Origin: Streptococcus equinus
GTDB taxonomy: Bacteria > Bacillota > Bacilli > Lactobacillales > Streptococcaceae
Assembly (NCBI RefSeq): GCF_900101445.1
Contig: NZ_FNKE01000002.1
Coordinates: 1-64,000, forward strand
Reading direction: 5' to 3'
DNA length: 64,000 nt
The notes beneath the pieces are model-generated. The model had not been told where the DNA came from, searched no databases, and saw only the letters and a program-made list of their open reading frames with translations. Shown here piece by piece: positions 27,909-37,562 of the stretch. Every line of letters starts with the position of its first letter. Position 1 is the first letter of the stretch. The translations under genes and the position numbers were made by a program.

Positions 27909-27955
27909 ATTTGTCACCTTGTGAAGATGACAAATGTCTGATGATAACGCTTTCT
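27909..27955 (+). promoter_or_regulatory. fruA control region: inverted repeat and cre
   Basis: The inverted repeat ATTTGTCA (27909-27916) and TGACAAAT (27928-27935) is followed by TGATAACGCTTTCT (27942-27955), which fits the cre consensus at 13 of 14 positions. The cre covers the likely -35 of an extended -10 TGGTATCCT (27961-27969). A similar TGACAA-plus-cre layout precedes levD, so the repeat is the best candidate for the LevR site. CcpA should repress fruA in glucose. Confidence 0.65.
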
Positions 27956-28009
27956 TTGTTTGGTATCCTTATCTTGTTGAATGTTTGAGACAGGAGGAAA
28001 AAAGGAATT

Positions 28010-31000
28010 ATGAATAAAGAACATGAAACGAAGTGTGTGAATTGGTACATGCACAAAAGTGGGAAAAAATGGGTTTATGGTTGCAGTCTTTTGGTCTGTG
28101 GTCTTCTTTTGGGAGGTGTGACTGGTCTTGCTAAAGCTGATGAAGTGACTGTCCCAAACACTCAAACTGAAGTTGTCGCGAGTAGCCCTGAAGAGTCAGA
28201 AACTGACAATTCAAGTCAACCTTTAGAAGCTATGCCAGAAAACACTGTAAATCAAGGTGCTAAAGATACAAATCTAGCGCCTGAAGAAAATACAGTAGAG
28301 CCAGCTGACTCTCTTGCTCAACAAGAGTCATCAGATAATGCTCTAACAGAAGCTACTGATACACCGTCAGCTGAGACAACAGCGCCAGCAAGTAGCGACC
28401 AAACTCAGCAAGTAGCGACATCAGACTTAGCTACAGCTAACCAAGCTAATTCAAAAGCTGCTAAAAAACTTGTCGCTACCAATCTAACCCAACCCCCTCA
28501 AAGTGCTTATCACACCAATCTTCAAGGCTTAAGCTATGATGCCACTGTTTGGCAAGAAGGGGAAAATGGTCTTTACAGCAACGCCATCGGTAAAGGAGAT
28601 AATTTCCTTTACTCAGATTCGACAGGGAAAAATTTTGTTTATCAGACAGACGTTACTTTCTTGCAAAATAGCGGAGCAGCTTCACTTGTTTTTCGTTCAA
28701 ATAATGACGCAGCCAATTTCAAAGGCTATGTTGTCAATCTAGATGGCAACTCTCATAAGATCAAATTCATGCGCTGGGGTGAAGCAAACTTGATTGATGA
28801 AAAAGAAATCGCAGCAAGCCCAGATAATAAATACGCTCTTAAAGTTGTCGCTTTGAATGGCAAAATTTCCTACTATGTTAACGGCATTCTAGTCGCAAAT
28901 CTAGGAGACTACACACTCCAACGAGATGACAGAGGACAAACGACTTACATCCCTGATGGTCATTTTGGTTTGCTCAATTGGAATGGTGAGATGGTCTTTC
29001 AAAATACCTTCTACCGTGAATTAACTGATGAAGAGTTGCCAATTATTGATGATGTTACGGTGACTTCAAAAAATGGTCCTGTTGAAGCCAAAGGTCAATT
29101 CTTCCCAGAAGAAGCAGCTTACATTCAATACGTGTCAAACGATGCCTCAACTGTTGATTTGAGTTTTGTGGGTCATAATCCACAAGCTACCATTACGGTA
29201 ACAGATGCTAATGGCAATGTTTATGCAAATGCTAGCGACATTCCAGTAGCAGTCGGAGTGAATTATCTCACTGTGACAAGTAGTTACACGACAGCAGATG
29301 GCTATACAGCGACAGCAACTTACCGCATCAATGTTCACCGTCGTCAACCAGCTTCGGTTTACTATAATGAAAATTTCCGCGACCAATATCATTATTCTGT
29401 TAAAGATGGCTGGGCAAATGACCCAAATGGTATGGTTTACTATGACGGTGTTTACCACATGTTCTATCAATTTTACGATGATACCAAATGGGGGCCAATG
29501 CACTGGGCACATGCGACAAGTACTGATTTGATTCATTGGACGGACCAACCGATTGCCTTTTACCCAGACTATAATGGAACCATGTTTTCAGGATGTATCG
29601 TAGCTGATAGTAATAATACTAGTGGTTTATTTGACACTGATAAGGGTGGTTTAGTTGCCTTTATCACAGCAGATGGTGAAGGACAACGTATTAAACTTGC
29701 TTACAGTAAAGATGCTGGTAAGACTTGGCAAAAGGTAGATAAAGTTGTGGCTGACTGGGCAAATGATCCTTTGCAAAATCGTGATTTCCGCGATCCTAAA
29801 GTATTTCGTTGGGAAGATAAGTGGTTCATGGTAGTGGCTGGTGGACCGCTCCGCATTTATTCATCAGATAATTTGCTTGATTGGTCAGTGGAATCAACTT
29901 ATCCAGACATCCATACAGAATGTCCAGATCTTTATCCTATCCAAACAGAAGACGGAGCTGTCAAATGGGTACTTTCTCGTGGTGGCCGTTATTATAAAGT
30001 CGGTGATTTACAACAAGTTGGTGGACATTGGACATATACGCCTGATGAAGCTTATAAGACGACAGATGGCATCATGAACTTTGGTAAAGATTCTTACGCT
30101 GCTCAAACTTACTTTACACAAGATTTTGGTACAAGTGCACACCCAACTATTCCAAAAATTGTTGAAGTGAATTGGATGAATACTTGGGAAGATTATGCTT
30201 TGCTTGTTGCTGATCATCTTGGCCAAAAATTTAATGGTACTTTCAACCTTAATTTGACGCTGGGTCTTGTCAAAGACGGCGACAAATACGTTCTCACTCA
30301 AACGCCGATTAAAGCTTATGAAAGTTTGCGTGATACAGAACATAAAGTTGAATACAAAGATGTAACGGTTGGCAGTGATAATAATCTCTTTAAGGACTTT
30401 TCTGGTGATACTTATGAAATTGTTGCTCACTTTAAACCAAGTGCAGGTACAACAAAAGTTGGTTTTAACCTTCGTGTCGGACCAGGTGAAGTAACTAAGG
30501 TTTATTATGATTTGCAGACGGGTAAAATCGTCATTGACCGCAGCCAGTCAGGAATTATCATTTCAGACAAGTTCAAAGAAATTGATAGTCAAGCGGTGAC
30601 ACGAAATGCTGACGGAAGTATCGACCTTCACCTCTTTGTTGACCGCGCTAGCGTTGAAGTCTTCACCAAAGGTGATACGGTAATTGGTGCGAACCAACTT
30701 TTCCCATCATCAACTAGTCTTGGTCTTTCTGTCCTTGTTGAAGGAGATGCAGCTACAGCTGATATTACTCTTTACCCATTGAAGAGCATTTGGCATGATA
30801 GTAATGCTGCCTGTGATGCTCCAAGTTCTGGTGATACAGGTAGTAATGCTGTTGCATCAGCACAATCAAGCGTGACTGGTCTCGTCAACGCTGTTAAAGA
30901 AGCAGTTGGTCTGGGACAAACTGTTTCGGCAGATACTGTGATAAAGACAAGCACAGCTCAATTACCACAAACGGGTGAAAAAGACAGTCACTTAGCTGGT

Positions 31001-31072
31001 CTAGGAATCTTATCACTGCTTGCTGCTGTAGGAGCTTTTGCAAGTAAATGCTTTAAGAAAAAAGAATTGTAA
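28010..31072 (+). CDS. fruA: Cell-wall anchored fructan hydrolase (GH32)
   Basis: Exo-fructanase of 1020 aa that releases fructose from levan or inulin. Order: YSIRK/KxYKxGKxW-like signal (HKSGKKWVYG, then hydrophobic helix), a Ser/Thr/Glu-rich spacer to about residue 150, a beta-sandwich region (about 165-450), then GH32. WANDPNG carries the nucleophile D471, FRDPK has D595 and ECPDLY has the acid/base E637. LPQTGE (985-990), a membrane helix and a KKKEL tail make the sortase signal. It is shorter than S. mutans FruA (about 1420 aa from memory). It lies directly upstream of its probable regulators. Confidence 0.93.
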   Translation: MNKEHETKCVNWYMHKSGKKWVYGCSLLVCGLLLGGVTGLAKADEVTVPNTQTEVVASSPEESETDNSSQPLEAMPENTVNQGAKDTNLAPEENTVEPADSLAQQESSDNALTEATDTPSAETTAPASSDQTQQVATSDLATANQANSKAAKKLVATNLTQPPQSAYHTNLQGLSYDATVWQEGENGLYSNAIGKGDNFLYSDSTGKNFVYQTDVTFLQNSGAASLVFRSNNDAANFKGYVVNLDGNSHKIKFMRWGEANLIDEKEIAASPDNKYALKVVALNGKISYYVNGILVANLGDYTLQRDDRGQTTYIPDGHFGLLNWNGEMVFQNTFYRELTDEELPIIDDVTVTSKNGPVEAKGQFFPEEAAYIQYVSNDASTVDLSFVGHNPQATITVTDANGNVYANASDIPVAVGVNYLTVTSSYTTADGYTATATYRINVHRRQPASVYYNENFRDQYHYSVKDGWANDPNGMVYYDGVYHMFYQFYDDTKWGPMHWAHATSTDLIHWTDQPIAFYPDYNGTMFSGCIVADSNNTSGLFDTDKGGLVAFITADGEGQRIKLAYSKDAGKTWQKVDKVVADWANDPLQNRDFRDPKVFRWEDKWFMVVAGGPLRIYSSDNLLDWSVESTYPDIHTECPDLYPIQTEDGAVKWVLSRGGRYYKVGDLQQVGGHWTYTPDEAYKTTDGIMNFGKDSYAAQTYFTQDFGTSAHPTIPKIVEVNWMNTWEDYALLVADHLGQKFNGTFNLNLTLGLVKDGDKYVLTQTPIKAYESLRDTEHKVEYKDVTVGSDNNLFKDFSGDTYEIVAHFKPSAGTTKVGFNLRVGPGEVTKVYYDLQTGKIVIDRSQSGIIISDKFKEIDSQAVTRNADGSIDLHLFVDRASVEVFTKGDTVIGANQLFPSSTSLGLSVLVEGDAATADITLYPLKSIWHDSNAACDAPSSGDTGSNAVASAQSSVTGLVNAVKEAVGLGQTVSADTVIKTSTAQLPQTGEKDSHLAGLGILSLLAAVGAFASKCFKKKEL

Positions 31073-31087
31073 ATTTAAGTAGGGAGT

Positions 31088-31120
31088 AAAACGGGAGGAC
31101 GTTAAGTTCTCCCGTTTTAT
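31088..31120 (+). terminator. fruA terminator
   Basis: AAAACGGGAG and CTCCCGTTTT flank an 11-base loop. Confidence 0.85.
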
Positions 31121-31216
31121 TGTTTGTTCTATGGAGGTAAATTGTCTATACATTTTAAACGTGTTATAATAAAACTACGTTTGAGTGTTGTTATTTTGTT
31201 AAGTAAAAGGTATAAG

Positions 31217-32182
31217 ATGAAAAATCGAAAAATTTTAGGTATTGTGGTAAGCGCTTTTATAGCACTTTTTGCGATGCTTGGTATTTATTTCCATTATAAA
31301 TTAGTGCCTTATAATGCTAATCGGGTCAAAATCGGGGCAACCTACATGACCATGAATAATGATTTTTATAAGGTTTTAAATAATGAAATTGATAAAATCG
31401 TTGAAGAAAAAAATGATATTCTCTACACCAGAGACCCAGCCTTGAATGTTGATAAGCAAGCGCAGCAGATTGAATCTTTTATTCAAAAAAAGGTTAATGT
31501 CATTATCATCAATCCCGTTGACGCTAATAGCAGTCGCTTAATCAAGGCATTGAAAAAAGCTAAAAAAGCAGGTATTAAAGTTGTGGTTGTGGACAGTCAG
31601 TTGTCTGATAATTCTTCTGTTGATACGACTATTGTCTCTGATAATTATCAAGCAGGTGTTTTGTGTGCTCAAAATTTGATGCAATCGCAAAGTAGCGCTA
31701 AAATCCTGCTACTTGAGCACCGTAGTGCGGTCTCAGCGGTAGATCGTATCAATGGTTTTTTAGATACGATTAAGGGACATGATGCCTATCAAGTGGTGGA
31801 CCGCAAGGATTGCTTGGGTCAGACGGAATTATCCATGCCACAAGTTGAATCAGTGATTAATTCGGCGGAATCTTTTGATACGGTGATGGCACTTAATGAC
31901 CAAGTGGCTATTGGTGCCTTAGCAGCGATTGAAAATATGGGCTTGACGGATACGGTGAAAATTTACGGTGTCGATGGTTCGCCAGATATGAAAACTCTTT
32001 TGGCAACAACATCATCAATTCAGGCAACTGTAGCTCAATCACCGATAACAATTGGTGAGAAAGCCATCCAAGCAGGTTATCAGCTGGACAAAGGAAAAAA
32101 AGTGGCTAAGGAGATTGTCATCCCAGTCAAATTTATGACTAGTGAGACGGTTTCTAATACAGATATCACGGGGTGGCAATGA
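31217..32182 (+). CDS. levQ: Membrane-anchored sugar-binding sensor protein LevQ
   Basis: Protein of 321 aa with an N-terminal membrane helix (about 7-27) and a periplasmic-type binding domain of the RbsB/LacI class. In S. mutans LevQ and LevT act with a two-component pair to sense fructan sugars. I start at MKNRKIL because AAAAGG precedes it and the leader helix then begins properly. The promoter is TTGTCT-17-TATAAT (31142-31170). The stop overlaps levS (ATGA). Confidence 0.88.
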   Translation: MKNRKILGIVVSAFIALFAMLGIYFHYKLVPYNANRVKIGATYMTMNNDFYKVLNNEIDKIVEEKNDILYTRDPALNVDKQAQQIESFIQKKVNVIIINPVDANSSRLIKALKKAKKAGIKVVVVDSQLSDNSSVDTTIVSDNYQAGVLCAQNLMQSQSSAKILLLEHRSAVSAVDRINGFLDTIKGHDAYQVVDRKDCLGQTELSMPQVESVINSAESFDTVMALNDQVAIGALAAIENMGLTDTVKIYGVDGSPDMKTLLATTSSIQATVAQSPITIGEKAIQAGYQLDKGKKVAKEIVIPVKFMTSETVSNTDITGWQ

Positions 32183-33498
32183 TGAAAGCTTTGAAGAATG
32201 TTGAATTGGCCAAACGTGCCTTGGTTGCCATTAATTTTTTAGCAGTGCTTTTTTATAGTACGGTTTATTTGTCAGCGACAAAATATATCATCGAAAATGG
32301 TTTTAGTCGGTCGTTATTGGAAAAAATCAATGTTATCCCAAGTTCACCTGAGCTGATTTTTTGGCTGTCTAATTTATTTTTCTTAGGACTGTTGGCTGTG
32401 ATTTATATGCGTAATCGTGCTTTTGAAAAGCAAACTAGGGCACGTGATTGGTTTGCAGTTTTAGAAGTGATTTTACTTTTTGCTACCTTTTTTGCTCTGC
32501 AATTGTCTTATAATGGCTTGATTTTGATGGTTTTCATGGATATTTTCTTTTCTTACACGGATTTTTACACTTTTCGTGAAAAGAAATCATGGCTGCTTTT
32601 CATTTTAGCTAGTTTTGGGGCGCTTTTGCTATCGAATTATGATGTCTTGTCGCTTTTGGTGCGGACACCAGATTTGGATGTTTACATTAATTTCTTCCCA
32701 GCTAGCACACGCTTGATGGTTCTTTTTATCAAGAATTGCTTGGTATCGCTAAATATGATTGTCTTTATCATTTCTTTGATGATTTACATCATTTATTCGG
32801 TAACGGAAAATCATAAGATTGAAGAAGAGTTGTTAATGGCTTCGCAGGCTAACACGCGTTTGAAAGAATATGTTGCGGTGTCTGAAAAGATTACTGAGGA
32901 CCGTGAACGTAGACGTATTGCGCGTGAAATTCATGATACGATTGGGCATGCTTTAACAGGTATTTCAGCAGGGATTGATGCTGTGACGGTTTTGATTGAC
33001 CTTGATCCTGAGCATGCTAAGAAGCAATTAAAGAGTGTGTCAAACGTTGTTCGTGAGGGAATTGTCGACGTTAGACGCTCCCTTAACAAAATGCGTCCAG
33101 GTGCTCTAGAGAATCGTACCTTAAAAGATGCTCTTGAAAAAATGCTCGATGAATACCAAGAATTATCTCATTTGCAGATTGATTTGAATTATCATTGGGA
33201 CAATGTCGACTTTGACAAAACTAAAGAAGACGTGATTTTCCGTGTGATTCAAGAATCTGTGACTAATTCTTTGCGTCATGGGCGAGCAACAAAGATTAAG
33301 ATTAGCATGCTTAATCAAGAGGATTACGTTTTGTTGATTAAGGATAATGGGACAGGTAGTGAGAAAATCACTTACGGCTTTGGATTGACACAAATGACAG
33401 AACGTTTGGCCATTATCGGTGGTCAGGTCGCTTTTTCAGGTGAAGATGGTTTTGCGACAACCATTCATATCCCCAAAATAAAAGGAGAAGAAGAATGA
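32179..33498 (+). CDS. levS: Sensor histidine kinase LevS
   Basis: Kinase of 439 aa with about six membrane segments in the first 210 residues, then a HisKA_3-type phosphoacceptor helix RRIAREIHDTIGHALTG (His252) and an ATPase domain ending in DNGTGSEKITYGFGLTQM. It belongs to the NarL/LytS-like class that pairs with LuxR-type regulators. It lies between the LevQ gene and the levR gene, with four-base overlaps on both sides, so the sensing complex is made from one mRNA. Confidence 0.88.
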   Translation: MMKALKNVELAKRALVAINFLAVLFYSTVYLSATKYIIENGFSRSLLEKINVIPSSPELIFWLSNLFFLGLLAVIYMRNRAFEKQTRARDWFAVLEVILLFATFFALQLSYNGLILMVFMDIFFSYTDFYTFREKKSWLLFILASFGALLLSNYDVLSLLVRTPDLDVYINFFPASTRLMVLFIKNCLVSLNMIVFIISLMIYIIYSVTENHKIEEELLMASQANTRLKEYVAVSEKITEDRERRRIAREIHDTIGHALTGISAGIDAVTVLIDLDPEHAKKQLKSVSNVVREGIVDVRRSLNKMRPGALENRTLKDALEKMLDEYQELSHLQIDLNYHWDNVDFDKTKEDVIFRVIQESVTNSLRHGRATKIKISMLNQEDYVLLIKDNGTGSEKITYGFGLTQMTERLAIIGGQVAFSGEDGFATTIHIPKIKGEEE

Positions 33499-34178
33499 TA
33501 CGAGTACTTATTGCAGACGACCAGGAATTAATACGAGAATCCCTGAAAATCGTCTTGTCTGCTTATCCTGATATAGAAGTTGTTGGTGCAGTAAGCGATG
33601 GGACAGAAGTCTTGGAAGTCTTACCAACAGCCAAACCAGACGTGATTTTAATGGATATTCGTATGCCCAAAATGGATGGTGTGGTCTGCACCAAAGCTGT
33701 GAAAGCTCATTTTCCAAATGTTAAAGTCATTATTTTGACGACATTTGACGATGATGATTTCATTTACAGCGCCTTAAAATATGGTGCCAGTGGTTATCTG
33801 CTAAAGGGAACATCGATGGATGAGTTGCATGATGCGGTCGTGACTGTTAACGATGGTCGTGCCATGTTGAATCCAGATATCGCGACAAAGGTATTCAAAC
33901 TTTTCTCGCAAATGGCACAGTCTAATTATGCTATCCAAGTTGATGATAGCTTGACGCAAGATATCAATAAAATGGAGTGGCGCATTATTCAGCAGATTGG
34001 GTTCGGTCTATCCAATAAAGAAATTGCAGCAAAATTATATTTGTCAGAAGGAACGGTCAGAAATTATCTGTCTAATATTCTCTCGAAATTGAACTTGCGT
34101 GACCGCACACAGTTAGCTATTTGGGCAGTTCAAACTGGAGTTACCTTAAAATCTTTTGAGGATGATGACCATGACTAA
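33495..34178 (+). CDS. levR: LuxR-type response regulator LevR
   Basis: NarL-family regulator of 227 aa. The receiver domain has the phosphoacceptor D54 in ILMDIRMPKMDG and Lys in GYLLKG; the C-terminal HTH is IGFGLSNKEIAAKLYLSEGTVRNYLSNIL. It probably activates fruA and levDEFGX when fructans are present, as its S. mutans counterpart does. The name follows S. mutans usage and is unrelated to the sigma-54 activator LevR of Bacillus. Confidence 0.88.
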   Translation: MIRVLIADDQELIRESLKIVLSAYPDIEVVGAVSDGTEVLEVLPTAKPDVILMDIRMPKMDGVVCTKAVKAHFPNVKVIILTTFDDDDFIYSALKYGASGYLLKGTSMDELHDAVVTVNDGRAMLNPDIATKVFKLFSQMAQSNYAIQVDDSLTQDINKMEWRIIQQIGFGLSNKEIAAKLYLSEGTVRNYLSNILSKLNLRDRTQLAIWAVQTGVTLKSFEDDDHD

Positions 34179-35478
34179 GCTAAAAAAATATCGCTTTTTG
34201 CTTGTTTTTCTGCTTGCCCTTTGCGTGGGGCTTGGTGGTTATGCTTATTATCGTATGCAGCAAAAAACAGTTCTCAAAATTGGTGTCTATGCTGGCAGTA
34301 GCTGGGATGTACCAAACGGGAATGATTATAAAGTCATTGATAGCGCGATTAAGCGGTTTGAAAAATTGCATCCCAATGTTAAAGTAGTCTACGAAAGTGG
34401 GATTTCAAAGTCAGATTATTCGACCTGGTTGACCGACCAGATTGTCGCAGGTACGCAGCCTGATGTTTTCATTGTGCCAGAAGATGACTTTAATCTCTTG
34501 TCTTCAACGGGTGCCCTAGCTAATCTAGATAGCAATATTAGCACAAGCTTTTATGATTCGATTTTTTACCAATCTTCTTATCAAGCTGGTGAGTACAACC
34601 ACACACACTACGCTTTGCCATTTGAAAGCAATCCAACCATGATGTGTATTAACATTGATTTGCTGAAAAAAGAAGGCATCCAGATTCCAAAATCAGGTTG
34701 GACAGTGGATGATTTTTATAAGATTTGTAAACAAGTCACCAAGGATACTGATGGTGACGGGGCGATTGACCAGTATGGCTGTGCAGGTTATGATTGGCAG
34801 CAAGCAGTCGCAGCTTACGGTGGAAAGTTGTTTAATGCGACGGGAACGAAGGCTTACTTTGATAGTGACAAGGTTAAAAAAGCATTGTCTTTGATTACGC
34901 AATTAAAAGCTTTAAATGGGAATTATGATGTGACCAGTAAAGACTTTGACGAAGGAAAGGTTGCTTTTCTGCCGATGTCTTTAGCCACTTACCGTACCTA
35001 CAAACCTTATCCTTATCATGTAGCCAAGTATTCTACTTTTTCTTGGTCTTGTGTCACCATGCCTGCTAGCAAAAAAGGGGTGGATGCAACTCAAGTGTCA
35101 ACATCGCTTTATGCCATTTCTTCGAAAACTAGACACCGCACAGTAGCTTGGGAATTTTTAAAACTCCTTTGCACCGATAAAGAAACCCAGCAGTCTGTTT
35201 TTGATTATTCACAGGGAAGTTCTGTTTTGAAGTCAGTCATGCAAAGTAAGGCTTCTAAGGAAAAATTAAAAGAAGAAGGCTTTGGACCAGATTCTTTGAC
35301 CGTATCGACTCTAGACTCTATGTTAAGTCAGGGAATTACCAAACCAACGTTTAAAACTTATAACAGTGTGATTGGGCAAGCTGATTATCTCATTAGCAAA
35401 GCCATTGCTGAAAATAGTGTTGAGACGGATTTGTTTTCAATTCAAAAAAGGATTGAGGACAATTTGAATAATAAATAA
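34171..35478 (+). CDS. levT: Membrane-anchored sugar-binding sensor protein LevT
   Basis: Family 1 solute-binding protein of 435 aa, held by an N-terminal helix (FLLVFLLALCVGLGGYAYY). The Cys in LALC lacks a proper lipobox, so it is probably not a lipoprotein. No permease genes are adjacent, which fits a sensor and not a transporter part. I prefer ATG 34171 with GAGG nine bases upstream; it overlaps levR by eight bases. A terminator separates it from levD. Confidence 0.87.
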   Translation: MTKLKKYRFLLVFLLALCVGLGGYAYYRMQQKTVLKIGVYAGSSWDVPNGNDYKVIDSAIKRFEKLHPNVKVVYESGISKSDYSTWLTDQIVAGTQPDVFIVPEDDFNLLSSTGALANLDSNISTSFYDSIFYQSSYQAGEYNHTHYALPFESNPTMMCINIDLLKKEGIQIPKSGWTVDDFYKICKQVTKDTDGDGAIDQYGCAGYDWQQAVAAYGGKLFNATGTKAYFDSDKVKKALSLITQLKALNGNYDVTSKDFDEGKVAFLPMSLATYRTYKPYPYHVAKYSTFSWSCVTMPASKKGVDATQVSTSLYAISSKTRHRTVAWEFLKLLCTDKETQQSVFDYSQGSSVLKSVMQSKASKEKLKEEGFGPDSLTVSTLDSMLSQGITKPTFKTYNSVIGQADYLISKAIAENSVETDLFSIQKRIEDNLNNK

Positions 35479-35482
35479 AGAG

Positions 35483-35507
35483 AACCAAGCGTGTGCTTGG
35501 TTTTTTT
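35483..35507 (+). terminator. levQSRT terminator
   Basis: AACCAAGC-GTGT-GCTTGGTT is followed by a T run. Confidence 0.9.
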
Positions 35508-35596
35508 GTGTGACAATTGTCATTTTTGAGATGACATTTATCAGCCCAAGCGTGTGACAATCGAGAGTGTGAAAACGCTTAATGACTTGCTAGAAT
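35508..35596 (+). promoter_or_regulatory. levD control region: TGTGACAAT repeats, cre and promoter
   Basis: GTGTGACAAT occurs at 35508-35517 and 35552-35561, 44 bases apart, with TGTCAT and ATGACA between them (35518-35523, 35531-35536). TGAAAACGCTTAAT (35570-35583) fits cre at 12 of 14 positions and overlaps the -35 area of an extended -10 TGCTAGAAT (35588-35596). The arrangement parallels fruA. LevR binding is inferred; the repeats are seen directly. Confidence 0.6.
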
Positions 35597-35624
35597 AATA
35601 ATCAGAGAAGGAGAGATAAAAACT

Positions 35625-36053
35625 ATGAAGTATTTACTACTGGTTAGTCATGGTGGTTTTGCTGAAGGTCTGAAAACATCTCTAGCAATGTTTGCGGGAG
35701 ATAAAATGGACCAAGTTATCGCTGTTGGTTTGAAAGACGGCAAAACAGTTGATGACTTTGCAAAAGACTTTCGACAAGCCATTTCAGGTTTGACAGCTGA
35801 AGATTCAGTTGTAGTTCTTGCAGATATTGTTGGTGGAAGCCCACTGACAACAGCTTGCAGTGTTTTGGATGAAGTTGGCAAACTTGATGACGCTATTGTT
35901 TTAGGCGGTATGAATTTACCAATGGCAATTACCTCAGCAGTAATGAAAGATATGCTTGAGGGCGATGCTTTTGTTCAAGCTGTGTTGCCGGAAGCTCAAG
36001 CGGCTCTTCAAGAATTCAAAATCGTTTCAGACGACGAAGAAGACGATATTTAA
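35625..36053 (+). CDS. levD: Mannose-family PTS EIIA component LevD
   Basis: EIIA of 142 aa with phosphoacceptor His9 in LLLVSHGGFAEG and the acidic tail DDEEDDI. It receives phosphate from HPr and passes it to LevE. In S. mutans LevDEFG transports fructose and mannose and also feeds back on the LevQRST sensors. It is the first gene of the operon, with a strong GGAGAG RBS. Confidence 0.92.
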   Translation: MKYLLLVSHGGFAEGLKTSLAMFAGDKMDQVIAVGLKDGKTVDDFAKDFRQAISGLTAEDSVVVLADIVGGSPLTTACSVLDEVGKLDDAIVLGGMNLPMAITSAVMKDMLEGDAFVQAVLPEAQAALQEFKIVSDDEEDDI

Positions 36054-36070
36054 GGTAAGGGGAAGAAAAA

Positions 36071-36565
36071 ATGACAGTTTCATTTGTACGTATTGATGAC
36101 CGTATGATTCACGGTCAAACTGTAACACGTTGGGCAAAAGAATACCCATGCGATGGTTTGATTGCTGTAAACGATGCGGCAGCTAGCAACAAAGTGTTGA
36201 CACAAGCTTATAAAGGCGCTTCTGATAAGAAAACCTTCGTTTGGTCAGTAGATGCTTTTGGGAAAAAATCACAAAAAGTTTTGGATTCAGATACACGTTA
36301 TTTTGTGATTACTAAAAATCCAATCGATATGAAAAAAATCTTGGTGGATCAAGGTTTTGTTCCAAGTGATGTGAAAGAAATCATCGTTGGCCCATGTAAT
36401 GACCGACCTGGTGCTGTCAAACTTGGTAACAACCAATCTATCACACAAGAAGAAGCTGATGCGATTGAAGCAATCGAAAAAGCTGGTTACAAAGTGAAAT
36501 TCCAATTGTTGCCAGACGTTTCAATTGGTTACTGGTCAGATTTCAAATCAAAATTTGGTTATTAA
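36071..36565 (+). CDS. levE: Mannose-family PTS EIIB component LevE
   Basis: EIIB of 164 aa with phosphoacceptor His14 in RIDDRMIHGQTV. It accepts phosphate from LevD and transfers it to sugar bound by LevF/LevG. It sits 17 bases after levD. In this system EIIA and EIIB are separate proteins; many mannose PTSs have them fused. Confidence 0.92.
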   Translation: MTVSFVRIDDRMIHGQTVTRWAKEYPCDGLIAVNDAAASNKVLTQAYKGASDKKTFVWSVDAFGKKSQKVLDSDTRYFVITKNPIDMKKILVDQGFVPSDVKEIIVGPCNDRPGAVKLGNNQSITQEEADAIEAIEKAGYKVKFQLLPDVSIGYWSDFKSKFGY

Positions 36566-36715
36566 TGAGCTAACAAAGTAGCTCTTTGTATCTCGAGCTA
36601 CGAGCTGTGTCAAAAAGATAGTTTTTTTCTAGAGTCTGGTAACTCTTCGTCAAAAACTCCTATTTTGCCAGTGTTCGTAACGCTCTTTGTATCTTAATAT
36701 AGGAGAAGAAGTATT
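36566..36715 (+). other. 150-base spacer between levE and levF with repeats
   Basis: All other lev gene junctions are tight, but this gap is 150 bases. The 13-mer GCTCTTTGTATCT occurs at 36581-36593 and 36682-36694. CTGGTAA and TTGCCAG can pair around the middle, and a run of seven T follows GATAG. No ORF is evident. It could be an RNA-processing or partial termination element that sets subunit ratios. Confidence 0.45.
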
Positions 36716-37561
36716 ATGGCAATTTCTTGGTTTCAAGCAGCTTTGCTAGGGCTGTTTGCATGTTTGTCTTCAATGCCTGGGCTTGGTGGTACAACCATTG
36801 GTAACTATACTCTTGGTCGTCCTCTTGTCGGTGGTCTTGTTTGTGGACTTATTCTTGGTGACATTAAAACAGGTGTCATCTGTGGTGTGGCAATGCAATT
36901 GGTTTACATTGCGCTTGTAACACCAGGTGGTACAGTTTCAGCCGATGTGCGTGCGGTATCATACATTGGTATTCCTTTGGCAATGGTTGCTATTCATTCA
37001 CAAGGTTTGTCAGCTGATTCAGCTGATGCGGCTAACTTGGCTAAATCAATGGGTACTCTTGTTGGTACTGTTGGTACTGTTCTTTTCTACGGAACAGCTA
37101 CAATGAACCTTGTTTGGCAACATATCGGTTGGCGTGCTGTTGAAAAAGGAAACTTCAAACAACTTTACAAAGTTGACTGGCTCTATCCTTGGGTATCACA
37201 CATTGTCTTCTCATTTGTTCCAACTTTGATTATGTGTAAACTTGGTGCGACAGCTGTTACAGCAATGAAAGATGCTCTTCCAATGGATGGTATCCCAATG
37301 AAAACCCTCTTCACAGTTGGTGCTTTGCTACCATGTGTCGGAATTGCCATTCTTTTGAAACAAATTGTTGAAAAAGTGACTGACTTCATCCCATTCTTTG
37401 TTGGTTTCACTTTGGCAGCTTCACTTGGTTTGAACTTGGTATCATGTGCAGTGATTTCATTGATTTTTGCGGTATTGTTCTACGAACTTGAAATGGCAAA
37501 ACACGTAAAAGCGACTGCTGCAGTAGATGATTTTGATGACGATGATGAGGAGGATATCTAA
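36716..37561 (+). CDS. levF: Mannose-family PTS EIIC component LevF
   Basis: Membrane component of 281 aa with about seven hydrophobic segments and the family start WFQAALLGLFACLSSMPG. With LevG it forms the sugar channel. It follows GGAGAAGAAG. The C-terminus is acidic (DDFDDDDEEDI). Its stop is one base before the levG ATG. Confidence 0.92.
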   Translation: MAISWFQAALLGLFACLSSMPGLGGTTIGNYTLGRPLVGGLVCGLILGDIKTGVICGVAMQLVYIALVTPGGTVSADVRAVSYIGIPLAMVAIHSQGLSADSADAANLAKSMGTLVGTVGTVLFYGTATMNLVWQHIGWRAVEKGNFKQLYKVDWLYPWVSHIVFSFVPTLIMCKLGATAVTAMKDALPMDGIPMKTLFTVGALLPCVGIAILLKQIVEKVTDFIPFFVGFTLAASLGLNLVSCAVISLIFAVLFYELEMAKHVKATAAVDDFDDDDEEDI

Positions 37562-37562
37562 G

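Noticed and set aside
36566..36715. Small gene between levE and levF
   Set aside because: No frame with an RBS and reasonable length on either strand.
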